A stretch of 9,447 nucleotides of DNA from Endozoicomonadaceae bacterium (GCA_023146365.1 JAGLCE010000117.1:1-9447); one strand, 5' to 3'. Positions 1-7,158 are shown, numbered from the stretch's first letter. A program made the numbers and translations. Notes: generated by a model from the sequence alone, not told the origin.

Positions 1-2
1 AA

Positions 3-161
3 AAGCCTTTAGAAACCAATTCTGTCGGTAATGTTTATATGTTTTTAAATAAATTACGGACAAGTCTCAGTAAAAAGTTGAATCCTGAGCCTCACTCTGT
101 GTTCTTAAGTTCGGGAACTGTGCAAGCAATCAATAAGTCACGGATTCAGGAAAGAGATTAA
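3..161 (+). CDS. C-terminal end of an unidentified reading frame (partial at left edge)
   Basis: An open plus-strand frame runs from the window edge to a TAA at 159-161 and gives 52 residues ending ...NKSRIQERD. It has no start in the window apart from an internal ATG at 39-41. Residues are mixed polar and basic, and I recognise no domain. Its last codons overlap the 17-bp sequence AAGTCACGGATTCAGGA that recurs at 4246-4262, so the 3' end may be repeat or mobile-element DNA rather than native coding sequence. It could be the tail of a real gene to the left or a chance open frame. The 75 bp between it and the next gene contain a TGCTCAG direct repeat (two copies) and no clear terminator. Confidence 0.25.
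   Translation, partial: KPLETNSVGNVYMFLNKLRTSLSKKLNPEPHSVFLSSGTVQAINKSRIQERD
135..151 (+). repeat. 17-bp direct repeat, copy 1
   Basis: AAGTCACGGATTCAGGA occurs here and, identical and in the same orientation, at 4246-4262. Similarity does not extend usefully beyond the 17 bp on either side. An exact match of this length in under 10 kb is not expected by chance. The copies lie about 4.1 kb apart and bracket the core block containing acnB. Confidence 0.75.
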
Positions 162-236
162 AATATAGCTAATATGACCTGCGTGCTCAGTGCTCAGATC
201 ACTAAAAGAATCATTGAGGCAGCCTGAGACTGATCG

Positions 237-725
237 TTATCGATGTTTCGGTGTCCAGGCCCAGATCATTTCGGCCTTGATGGGCTCCACCCCTTTGTCA
301 TCGGTAATGGTGACACCAACTGTCACTTCACCCTTCTTCGTGGTATGCATTTGCTGAATCTGTTCGTTAGTTAGCAGGGCGACGGCGTGCAGATCGCCGG
401 TAGCCCGTTTTACATAATCAATATGCATGCTTTTGATGACGGGAATACTATCATCTGGTACGTTCATACCCACAATGTAGCCGGTGGCAGATTCTGCCAG
501 TAGCGCCATGGCACAGGCATGCACACTGCCAATATGGTTTTGAACCCGTTTCCGATTTTGGATGGTCAGGCTGCTCTCTTTGTGGCTAAGATGATGAATT
601 TGTACGTTGGCGGTTCCGGCAAACTTGATCGTTGCTCCAAAGATTTTTGTTAATAACCAAGGGCGCATGAAGGCGGGTGCTTTATGGGTGTTGGCAACCA
701 TACGGCTGAGTCGATTACCGGCCAT
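237..725 (-). CDS. DUF4442-type hotdog-fold protein (putative acyl-CoA thioesterase-like)
   Basis: This 162-residue protein has the layout of the DUF4442 / YiiD-C-terminal-like branch of the hotdog superfamily. The key stretch is NHIGSVHACAMALLAES at residues 63-79, matching the hotdog central helix, where an Asn/His-Gly pair and a later Glu normally line the acyl-thioester site. Beta-strand-like segments follow at about 83-90, 98-107, 110-118, 133-141 and 148-157, ending in an aromatic AEMIWAW strand. Small hotdog proteins of this kind act as cytoplasmic dimers or tetramers on acyl-CoA or acyl-ACP thioesters; the actual substrate cannot be read from the sequence. The ATG at 723-725 is preceded by AGGA with about 6 nt spacing. 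The gene lies on the same strand as acnB, 76 bp downstream, but the acnB terminator sits between them, so it depends on read-through or on its own unidentified promoter. Family assignment is fairly firm; enzymatic role is inference. Confidence 0.8.
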   Translation of the reverse strand: MAGNRLSRMVANTHKAPAFMRPWLLTKIFGATIKFAGTANVQIHHLSHKESSLTIQNRKRVQNHIGSVHACAMALLAESATGYIVGMNVPDDSIPVIKSMHIDYVKRATGDLHAVALLTNEQIQQMHTTKKGEVTVGVTITDDKGVEPIKAEMIWAWTPKHR

Positions 726-754
726 GGTGATTCCTGTTTCTTATTTGAAGCCTG

Positions 755-785
755 AAAAAAAAAGGGGCAGAATGGTGTTCCACCC
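755..785 (-). terminator. Rho-independent terminator of acnB
   Basis: Read on the minus strand, an 8-bp stem GGGTGGAA / TTCTGCCC (two G-U pairs) with a 5-nt loop begins 16 nt after the acnB stop codon. One C later comes a run of nine Ts (nine As on the plus strand, 755-763). Stem, loop and U-tract fit an intrinsic terminator. It separates acnB from the hotdog gene, although the two G-U pairs may make it leaky. Confidence 0.7.
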
Positions 786-801
786 TGTTTCCGACGGTTG
801 G

Positions 802-3393
802 CTAACCGACTTTGATAATAATGTTATCTGCCGCTTCTCGGTAACTCGCCATCTGGTCGAAGTTCAGGTAACGATAGATGTCATCCGCCATGGCGTTGAT
901 ATTCTTGGCATATGCCATATACTCTTCAGCGGTTGGAATTTTACCCAGAATAGCACCTACCGCCGCCAGTTCTGCCGAACAAAGATAGACGTTAGCGCCG
1001 TCGCCCAAGCGGTTTGGGAAGTTTCGAGTGGAAGTGGAGAGGACGGTGGCTCCGGGTTCAACCCGTGCCTGGTTGCCCATGCAGAGTGAACAGCCCGGTA
1101 TTTCTGTTCTGACACCGGCTTTTTTGTAGATATCGTAGTAGCCTTCCTGTTCCAGTTGGTTTTTGTCCATTTTGGTGGGTGGTGATATCCAGAAGCGGGT
1201 CTTTAGGGGCTTGCTGTTCTGCTCTAGCAGTTTACCGGCAGCGCGGAAATGGCCAATATTGGTCATGCAGGAGCCGAGGAATACCTCGTCTATCTTATCG
1301 CCGGCGACATCGGAAAGTGTCCGAGCATCATCTGGATCGTTAGGGGCGCAAAGGATAGGCTCTTTGATCTCGGCTAGGTCAATGTCGATGACTGCGGCGT
1401 ATTCGACATCGGCATCGGCACGCATCAATTGCGGGTTGGCCAGCCACTCCTCCATCTTCAGCGAACGACGCTCCAGCGTCCGAGAATCACCGTAACCTTC
1501 GCTGATCATCCAGCGCAACATGGTGATGTTGGACTTCAGGTATTCGCTCACCGACGCTTCTGACAAGGTGATAGTACAACCTGCCGCTGAGCGTTCCGCA
1601 GAGGCATCAGACAGCTCGAAGGCCTGTTCCGCCGTCAGTGTTTCCAGACCTTCAATTTCAAGAATTCTGCCTGAAAAGATGTTCTTTTTGCCTTTCTTGT
1701 CAACGGTCAAAAGCCCCTGCTTAATGCCATACAGTGGGATGGCGTGTACTAGGTCGCGCAGGGTGATGCCGGGTTGCATTTCACCTTTGAAACGAACCAG
1801 TACGGATTCCGGCATATCCAGCGGCATAACGCCAGTAGCGGCGGCAAAGGCGACAAGACCGGAACCGGCAGGAAAGGAGATGCCTAGCGGGAATCGGGTA
1901 TGGGAGTCGCCACCGGTACCGACGGTGTCAGGTAGCAGCATCCGGTTTAGCCAGCTATGAATGATGCCGTCGCCAGGTCGTAGGGCGACACCGCCACGGT
2001 TCATAATGAAGTCCGGCAGGGTATGCTGCATTTTAACATCGATCGGTTTGGGATAGGCCGCAGTATGGCAGAAGGACTGCATGACCAAGTCGGACGAGAA
2101 GCCTAGGCAGGCCAGATCTTTCAATTCGTCACGGGTCATGGGACCGGTCGTGTCCTGTGAGCCGACCGTTGTCATTTTCGGAACACAGTACTGACAGGGA
2201 CGCACGCCTTCCATGCCGCAGGCTTTGCCGACCATTTTCTGCGCCAGTGTATAACCTTTCTTACTGTCAGCTACTTCGGCAGGACGACGGAATACCGTGG
2301 ATGGTTCCAGTCCCAGTGCTTCACGCGCTTTGTCAGTTAAGCCTCGCCCGATGATCAGGTTGATTCGGCCACCCGCCTGCACTTCATCCAGAATGACCTG
2401 AGACTTGAAATTGAACTCAGAGAGAACATCGCCAGATTCAGATAAAATTTTGCCATCATAAGGGCGAACTTCAATCACGTCCCCCATGTTGAGTTGATCC
2501 ACCGGAGCTTCAAAGACTAGGGCTCCGGCATCTTCCATGGTGTTGAAAAAAATGGGGGCTATTTTACTACCGATACAGATACCACCGGAGCGCTTGTTGG
2601 GCACGCCGGGAATGTCTTCGCCAAAGAACCAGAGTACGGAGTTGGTGGCGGATTTTCTGGATGAGCCTGTGCCAACGACATCACCGACAAAAGCGACAGG
2701 CAGACCTTTGGCCTTGATCGCTTCAATCTGGCTCATGGGGCCCGTGACGCCAGCTTTTTCCGGCGTCAGACCGTCACGAGGCATTTTGTAAGCGGCGCGA
2801 GCATGCAGGGGAATATCAGGACGTGACCAAGCATCAGGTGCGGGTGACAGGTCGTCGGTGTTAGTCTCTCCGGTGACTTTGAATACGGTCACTTTGGTGC
2901 TTTCGGGTACTTTTCCACGCCGAGTGAACCATTCGGCATCGGCCCAAGATTGCATGACTGCTTTCGCGTTATCATTGCCGGCCTTGGCTTTTTCTTCCAC
3001 ATCATGAAAGGCATCAAAAACCAGTAGTGTGTGCTTTAGCTGTTCAGCCGCAAGCTGGCTCAGGTCGGTATCATCCAACAGGGTAACGAGGGTCTCTATA
3101 TTGTAGCCGCCTAGCATCATACCGAGCAATTGAACCGCTTTCTCTTTGGTGAGTAGAGGGGATTGAACGTCGCTTTTGGCAATGGCTGAGAGGATGCCGG
3201 CCTTCACATAGGCCGCCTCATCGACACCTGGAGGGATACGATTTTCAAGCAGATCCAGTAGGACGCTCTCTTCCCCAGTCGGTGGGTTTTTTAGCAGTTC
3301 TACTAGGTCGGTGACCTGTTCGGCACTCAGAGGGGTGGGTGGTACACCTTCTGCAGCACGTTCTGCGACGTGAGCGCGATATGCTTTTAACAC
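802..3393 (-). CDS. acnB: Aconitate hydratase B (bifunctional aconitase / 2-methylisocitrate dehydratase)
   Basis: AcnB interconverts citrate and isocitrate via cis-aconitate in the TCA cycle and, in many bacteria, also handles 2-methylisocitrate. The AcnB domain order is visible: N-terminal HEAT-like helical domain (about 1-155), the swivel domain moved to the N-terminal side (about 160-375, with VTGETNTDDLSPAPDAWSRP and GDVVGTGSSRKSATNS), then the three Fe-S domains. The [4Fe-4S] ligands are Cys709 (LGSCMTN) and Cys768/Cys771 (PGCSLCMGN); E. coli has 710/769/772. An open frame extends upstream to a GTG at 3409-3411, giving 869 residues. I prefer the GTG at 3391-3393 (863 residues): it starts MLKAYRAHVAERAAEG as in the family, keeps the cysteine numbering one off from E. 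coli, and has GAGGAA 7 nt upstream. The gene is monocistronic-looking, with its own promoter and terminator. No key residue is missing, so it should be active. Apo-AcnB is known in E. coli as an mRNA-binding regulator under iron limitation. Confidence 0.97.
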   Translation of the reverse strand: MLKAYRAHVAERAAEGVPPTPLSAEQVTDLVELLKNPPTGEESVLLDLLENRIPPGVDEAAYVKAGILSAIAKSDVQSPLLTKEKAVQLLGMMLGGYNIETLVTLLDDTDLSQLAAEQLKHTLLVFDAFHDVEEKAKAGNDNAKAVMQSWADAEWFTRRGKVPESTKVTVFKVTGETNTDDLSPAPDAWSRPDIPLHARAAYKMPRDGLTPEKAGVTGPMSQIEAIKAKGLPVAFVGDVVGTGSSRKSATNSVLWFFGEDIPGVPNKRSGGICIGSKIAPIFFNTMEDAGALVFEAPVDQLNMGDVIEVRPYDGKILSESGDVLSEFNFKSQVILDEVQAGGRINLIIGRGLTDKAREALGLEPSTVFRRPAEVADSKKGYTLAQKMVGKACGMEGVRPCQYCVPKMTTVGSQDTTGPMTRDELKDLACLGFSSDLVMQSFCHTAAYPKPIDVKMQHTLPDFIMNRGGVALRPGDGIIHSWLNRMLLPDTVGTGGDSHTRFPLGISFPAGSGLVAFAAATGVMPLDMPESVLVRFKGEMQPGITLRDLVHAIPLYGIKQGLLTVDKKGKKNIFSGRILEIEGLETLTAEQAFELSDASAERSAAGCTITLSEASVSEYLKSNITMLRWMISEGYGDSRTLERRSLKMEEWLANPQLMRADADVEYAAVIDIDLAEIKEPILCAPNDPDDARTLSDVAGDKIDEVFLGSCMTNIGHFRAAGKLLEQNSKPLKTRFWISPPTKMDKNQLEQEGYYDIYKKAGVRTEIPGCSLCMGNQARVEPGATVLSTSTRNFPNRLGDGANVYLCSAELAAVGAILGKIPTAEEYMAYAKNINAMADDIYRYLNFDQMASYREAADNIIIKVG

Positions 3394-3420
3394 GTTTGAT
3401 TTCCTCGTCACTTCATCGAT

Positions 3421-3454
3421 CCCTGAAAACTCAGAGCCAGTTTGTTATTCAGGG
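3421..3454 (-). promoter_or_regulatory. Inverted repeat in the acnB 5' leader
   Basis: CCCTGAA (3421-3427) and TTCAGGG (3448-3454) are perfect 7-bp inverted arms separated by 20 nt. On the transcribed strand they form a hairpin ending 27 nt upstream of the preferred GTG start, inside the leader expected from the promoter at 3570-3598. A further TTCAGG overlaps the distal arm. The site could be an mRNA stem-loop affecting translation or a protein-binding site in DNA; neither can be chosen from sequence alone. Confidence 0.4.
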
Positions 3455-3569
3455 TTCAGGTTTGGTGATTTCAGCACCTGTCCAGAGTAACAGTAGCGAG
3501 CGCTGGAAATACTCCTATCCTTCAGATAATCCTGTAAAAAAACAGCCTAAGACAGAGCCGTTGTCCTAG

Positions 3570-3598
3570 TTTATAGAATTTTCCTAGCGCACGAGCAA
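3570..3598 (-). promoter_or_regulatory. Putative sigma70 promoter of acnB
   Basis: On the minus strand, TTGCTC (plus 3593-3598) and TATAAA (plus 3570-3575) are separated by exactly 17 nt. This is a good -10 and a partial -35 with ideal spacing. Transcription would start near 3562 and leave a leader of about 170 nt before the GTG, which holds the 7-bp inverted repeat. It is the best promoter match I see upstream of acnB. Confidence 0.5.
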
Positions 3599-3599
3599 G

Positions 3600-4515
3600 T
3601 AGAGTATACCTGAAGACCTCGTACAAGTTAAGGAAATACCGAAAGGGTGAGTATTGAGTAACGCTTGGCAAAGGCTTGCAGTCAGCTTGGTTGCTGAGTT
3701 GGTATTGGATGCTTCAGATCATGAAAGTTCAACGGCCGAATGAGAATGGCTATGATATGAAATGTACAGTAGCTGACTCGCATATGAAATTTCAGGCGAT
3801 TGCGCGTATTATATTAATCCAGTGGGGCATCAGTGCGGAAGCATCTTCATCAAACCTCTGGCGTAAACGACTGGAGGACGACATTGTCCGAATGCCCATG
3901 CAATGCTTGAACCCGTCATCATGGTGAATATTTTCTATCTATCAAAATCACTGGTACCGGTTGCTAAGAGAGCACTGACTGTTCGAAGTAACGCAATATT
4001 GGGAATGCCATGCTTTTTGTTAACAGCGCACAGGGTTTTTTGAGTGTTGTTTTTTGATGGTTGGCATAGTCAATGAAGTCAATGAAATAGAGACCTGCTG
4101 TTTGGTATAAAATTCGGCGTCAGATTATTCTATTTTCAATTTTACAAAAACTCACCCAGCAAGTGAAATACTTAAACTTAAATAGTTGTATTTCAGCTAT
4201 TAAGCCTTGTGCTTTCTGGGGTTAATGCAATTATTTTTTGCTTTGAAGTCACGGATTCAGGATGGTGTGTAAATCTCTGTTTTGGATTTTACCTGTCCGG
4301 CGTAATAATATCTATTATGTACCTGGATTCATGAATGCGCTAAACCTGTTGATCGTAATCGTAATTTGTTCAAACAGTAGAAAAAGTAAAGTTGAACGTC
4401 TTTAAAATATTTTTGTCCAACCAAATAGTTAACGCATGCTCTAATATTAATAACGTATTTTTTAATAGTGAAATTGTGTTGTTTTTTATTTTTTTTATTG
4501 AAAAAGGTGATAGTC
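3600..4515. other. Gene-poor interval between acnB and the WD40 gene
   Basis: About 900 bp with no convincing gene. The longest frame (3676-3927, TTG start, 83 codons) has no recognisable domain or ribosome binding site. What can be seen: a tandem 9-bp duplication GTCAATGAA (4069-4086), a 17-bp repeat copy (4246-4262), an ATAATA-TC-TATTAT inverted repeat (4305-4318) and a 10-bp palindrome ATTCATGAAT (4327-4336). The DNA turns strongly AT-rich toward 4515. All three frames of 3650-4050 show protein-like but interrupted stretches, which would fit a decayed gene or IS remnant, though I cannot name one. The promoter of the WD40 gene must lie in the distal part, but no clear -35/-10 pair stands out. 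Confidence 0.5.
4246..4262 (+). repeat. 17-bp direct repeat, copy 2
   Basis: Second exact copy of AAGTCACGGATTCAGGA (first at 135-151), here in non-coding DNA about 255 bp upstream of the WD40 gene. It could be a leftover IS end or part of a genome-wide dispersed repeat. Confidence 0.75.
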
Positions 4516-6657
4516 ATGAAGTCTAGTAATTTATCTGTGAAAAATATGCTTTCGTTAAGTTTGTTTACAAAGTCGAGAACTCCTGATGAAGAAGGCGGTG
4601 CGAGTAATCGATTGTATAGAAGCGTATGGTCTTTATCTAAAAAGGTTGGTATTTGTCCTGATGACGAGACATGTCTTAATATGTTGAGTAATCAGAAAAG
4701 TAAATCTAATGTTAGAGAGAATTCTATTCGTAGAGTAGAGATAAGTTTTTCTGGTGATCTAAAAGTGGACACGGAGCGTTTTCTGGCTGCTTTGATAACT
4801 GACTCTGGAAGTGGTCAGGATTGTGTGGTCGTGATGACGGGTTCTTCTTTGGATGAATGGCCTGTTATATGTGAGGGTACGGCACTTAATGTACTTAACA
4901 GTTGTCTGTCGATTCATACTGGCCCATTAACTAAATTAATGAAAAATAATAGACCAAAAGTAGGTCAAGCATCTATTATTAAAATAAAAAAGAATAGCCT
5001 AATTAATATTGCTAAAGTAGTAGTGATTCCTACAAATATGAATGAAGATACCCATGCAATAGTGGAACGTCGGTTTGATTATGCGTCGCTAAAGTTAAAC
5101 AAAGACAGGTCAGCTGGGCGACCGATCTATGTGTTTGTCCCTAAAATCAGTAAGGAGGAGGCTGATAGTCGCGGCGGTGTAATTAATATGATGGCTATTT
5201 TTGATAAAATAGCTCATGAGTTAGATAATAGTAAGGGGAATGTGACGTTGGTGCTGGAAACCGATACGTCTGCTCAACCAATAACAAACACTGCGGGGCG
5301 GAGTGTTGATAATAACCTTAATTCTTCTGTTGTATCTGTTGTATCTTCTGTAATTGAAGAAAGACCCTCGCTGTCTGGTTGGAACTACCTCGCTGATAAA
5401 ACTCAAAGTTGTATGGCTCTTAATGTTAAAGTTAAAAGTGTTGATCAGGAATTGAAAGCAACAGACCGCATCATGCATCCTCTAGGAGTACACGCTGAAT
5501 CTGTTGTATCTGTTGTCATTGAAAAAAGATCCTCACTGTCTAGTTGGAACGACCCCGCTGATAAAAGTAAAAGTTGTATGGCTCTTAATGTTGAAGTTAA
5601 AAGTGTTGATAAGGGATGGAAAGAAACAGCCATCCTCAATCATTCTCGAAGCGTACAGGAAGCCGACATTAATGACAACGGACGTTACATTGCAGTAGCC
5701 TGTGACGATAGAACCGTTAGAATCTGGGAGTATACTACGACTACTGGGCAATGGATAAAAGAGACCACCATTAAGCATGATGACTGGGTAAATACTGTCA
5801 ACTTCAGCTTCAACGGAAAATACCTTGTAACAGCCAGTGACGATAAAACCGCCAAAATCTGTGAGTATGTTGATAATCAATGGCAAGAAACAGAGGTCAT
5901 TAGGCATGCTGATATAGTGAACAAAGCCTGCTTCAGCTCCACCGGAAATAAGATTATGACAGCCAGTGAAGATGGAACCGCTCAAATCTGGAGACGTGAT
6001 AATGATGGATGGAAAGAAGACTTCACATTAGAGCATCGTAGCAACAGCATTAACGATATCAGCTTGAGCCCAAAAGGAAAGCACATTTTAACAGCTAGTG
6101 AAGAGGCCGCCCATGTTTGGAAGGAAATATCGAATGGTCAATGGAAAGAAATAGGCAGGATCCCGCATCTTGAGTGTGTGAACAGCGTCGATTTTAATTA
6201 CGATGGAAGTTACATTGTAACAGCCAGTGCTGATCACACTGCCAAAATCTGGGGGATTATTGATAAGCTATGGACAGAAGAAGTCGTCATCAAGCATTCT
6301 AACCATGTGAACTGTGCCATTTTCAGCCCCACCACCAATTACATGGTAACAGCCAGTGACGATAAAACCGCCCAAGTCTGGAAACATGCTAATGGAGCAT
6401 GGAAGATAACAAATACCATTACGCATGATTCTTGGATAACCAGTGTCAGATTCAGCTCTAACGGGCAATACTTTGTAACAGCCAGTGGGGATAGCTCTGC
6501 CAAAATTTGTGAAATGGTTGATAATAAATGGCAAGAAAAATTGACCATCTCTCATCTTGATAATGTGAACACTGCCAGATTCAGCTCTAACGGACGTTAC
6601 ATGGTAACAGGCAGTGACGATAAAACCGCTAAAATCTGTACATTAACAGATAAGTAA
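4516..6657 (+). CDS. Large protein with C-terminal eight-repeat WD40 beta-propeller
   Basis: The preferred product is 713 residues from the ATG at 4516, which has AAGG 8 nt upstream; an in-frame GTG at 4468 would add a poor Leu/Phe-rich leader and lacks a ribosome binding site. Residues 1-70 are polar and basic. Residues about 72-250 look like an unassigned alpha/beta domain. Residues 277-316 and 332-371 are a duplicated module. Residues 368-713 are eight WD40 repeats of about 43 residues, each of the form W-x-E...I-x-H...VN...FS.NG.Y.VTASDDKTAKIW. The region starts with a strand-d-like WKETAILNH segment and ends after strand c of repeat 8, which fits the usual velcro closure into one eight-bladed ring. 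WD40 propellers are protein-binding scaffolds and no catalytic motif is visible. Repeats 2, 7 and 8 have Cys in place of the terminal Trp. There is no classical signal peptide or membrane segment, so the protein is either cytoplasmic or an effector exported without Sec. It is monocistronic, and AT-rich compared with acnB at its 5' end. A host-directed role is inference only. Confidence 0.9.
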   Translation: MKSSNLSVKNMLSLSLFTKSRTPDEEGGASNRLYRSVWSLSKKVGICPDDETCLNMLSNQKSKSNVRENSIRRVEISFSGDLKVDTERFLAALITDSGSGQDCVVVMTGSSLDEWPVICEGTALNVLNSCLSIHTGPLTKLMKNNRPKVGQASIIKIKKNSLINIAKVVVIPTNMNEDTHAIVERRFDYASLKLNKDRSAGRPIYVFVPKISKEEADSRGGVINMMAIFDKIAHELDNSKGNVTLVLETDTSAQPITNTAGRSVDNNLNSSVVSVVSSVIEERPSLSGWNYLADKTQSCMALNVKVKSVDQELKATDRIMHPLGVHAESVVSVVIEKRSSLSSWNDPADKSKSCMALNVEVKSVDKGWKETAILNHSRSVQEADINDNGRYIAVACDDRTVRIWEYTTTTGQWIKETTIKHDDWVNTVNFSFNGKYLVTASDDKTAKICEYVDNQWQETEVIRHADIVNKACFSSTGNKIMTASEDGTAQIWRRDNDGWKEDFTLEHRSNSINDISLSPKGKHILTASEEAAHVWKEISNGQWKEIGRIPHLECVNSVDFNYDGSYIVTASADHTAKIWGIIDKLWTEEVVIKHSNHVNCAIFSPTTNYMVTASDDKTAQVWKHANGAWKITNTITHDSWITSVRFSSNGQYFVTASGDSSAKICEMVDNKWQEKLTISHLDNVNTARFSSNGRYMVTGSDDKTAKICTLTDK
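5344..5628 (+). repeat. Intragenic duplication: two 120-bp copies, 165-bp period
   Basis: Copy 1 is 5344-5463 (residues 277-316) and copy 2 is 5509-5628 (residues 332-371), with no length difference. Both encode IE-x-R-x-SLS-x-W-N ... ADK-x-x-SCMALNV-x-VKSVD. The shared DNA includes AGTTGTATGGCTCTTAATGT in both. The segment after copy 1 (MHPLGVHAE) still resembles the first strand of a WD40 repeat (NHSRSVQEA) that follows copy 2. The duplicated unit was therefore probably the full 55 codons, with the spacer now diverged. Confidence 0.85.
5617..6654 (+). repeat. Eight tandem WD40-coding repeats, about 129-bp period
   Basis: Eight units begin at Trp codons near residues 368, 413, 456, 499, 543, 586, 629 and 672. 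Several are near-identical in DNA: GTAACAGCCAGTGACGATAA occurs in repeats 2 and 6, with a one-base variant in repeat 8 and related versions in 5 and 7. This points to recent internal duplication or gene conversion. Repeat 4 is the most diverged (SEEAAHVW in place of SDDKTAKIW). The array is a probable site of copy-number variation between strains. Confidence 0.9.
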
Positions 6658-6828
6658 ATGACGTGCGTTCTGAAAACATAACGAGGCTGGCTTCAACGGC
6701 AGTTTTTTCTGTCAGGATTGTCTGGCCTTGTTAAACTTTTAGTAGATTAGTCATGAGCGAATCCACATGCAGGGTGCTGTGGAGCCTGATGGCTAAATCT
6801 CATTGGCTACCCGATTAGGCGTTCAAGT
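6658..6828. other. Non-coding spacer with hairpins downstream of the WD40 gene
   Basis: No gene is seen. A short hairpin GCTG-7nt-CGGC (6686-6700) is followed by six Ts (6703-6708). It is a weak intrinsic-terminator candidate for the WD40 gene. A stronger bulged hairpin, CCACA-T-GCA-GGG-TGC-TGTGG, lies at 6763-6782, followed by a TGTGGAG ... CTACCCGATT segment that recalls the 3' end of bacterial group II introns, but no intron protein or complete domain V is present. AAACATAACGAGGC at 6674-6687 recurs at 8461-8474 in the leader of the last gene. Confidence 0.45.
6686..6708 (+). terminator. Weak candidate terminator of the WD40 gene
   Basis: A 4-bp stem GCTG/CGGC (one G-U pair) with a 7-nt loop lies about 30 nt after the stop codon and is followed by AG and six Ts. 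The stem is short, so it may be inefficient. No better candidate is visible nearby. Confidence 0.3.
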
Positions 6829-7158
6829 CTATTTAAAGATTAATACAAAATTAATTGCTACCTTGTTAGAGAGGTTTAATCGACCAACAGTCTTAGCTAG
6901 GTTAGCTAGATTTTCAGCAGGAATTCCATAATCATCAGTGTTAACAATTGCTGGCTGCATAGAAGTAATTAACAACCTGTTTCCATACGTTTTAGCAACC
7001 AAAATATTTAATTTTATTTCTTTAGTTTTTCCATGAAATTCTAAGATAGCAGGCATCTCTATTTTTCTATAATAAGATATTGACTTTATTTTTCCCGTAT
7101 CAACTTTTGCTCTAATGATAGCTTTAGGAAATTTTATTACCTCAAAAAAATAGCTCAA
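6829..7158 (-). pseudogene. 5'-truncated YceI-family protein
   Basis: The frame encodes about 110 residues matching the C-terminal half of YceI-like (PF04264) lipocalin-fold proteins: FFEVIKFPKAIIRAKVD (the family's conserved 'F-x-V..FP.A' strand), LEFHGKTKEIKLNI (the 'L.LhG.tk.v' strand), then NRLLITSMQPAIVNTDDYGI and a closing NKVAINFVLIFK strand. Complete members have about 180-200 residues, usually with a signal peptide, and bind isoprenoid-like lipids in the periplasm; here the N-terminal half is absent. The only start is a TTG at 7156-7158 without a fitting ribosome binding site. The frame stays open to about 7248 as INDSSCQ..., which may be a few more native residues before a stop. The disrupted end faces the transposase debris, so truncation by an IS-associated rearrangement is likely. 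Family call is moderately firm; function is presumably lost. Confidence 0.6.

Noticed and set aside
607..1960. Long plus-strand open frames opposite acnB and the hotdog gene
   Set aside because: They are antisense shadows of strongly supported minus-strand genes and have no domain similarity.
3394..3411. Upstream GTG start of acnB adding 6 residues
   Set aside because: The extra residues are outside the family consensus and their codons contain the GAGGAA ribosome binding site for the GTG at 3393; cysteine numbering also favours the shorter form.
3676..3927. 83-codon plus-strand frame between acnB and the WD40 gene
   Set aside because: TTG start, no ribosome binding site, no recognisable domain, and neighbouring frames are equally protein-like in pieces. 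It may be part of a decayed gene but is not supported as a CDS.
4305..4336. ATAATA-TC-TATTAT and ATTCATGAAT palindromes as operators of the WD40 gene
   Set aside because: They are short, AT-rich and about 180-210 bp from the start codon with no identified promoter next to them, so they were only mentioned as sequence content.
4468..4515. Upstream GTG start adding 16 residues to the WD40 protein
   Set aside because: The extension is a Leu/Phe/Lys string encoded by T-rich leader DNA with no ribosome binding site, while the ATG at 4516 has AAGG at good spacing.
5221..6555. Minus-strand frames opposite the WD40 gene
   Set aside because: They repeat with the WD40 period and are simply the antisense of the repeats.
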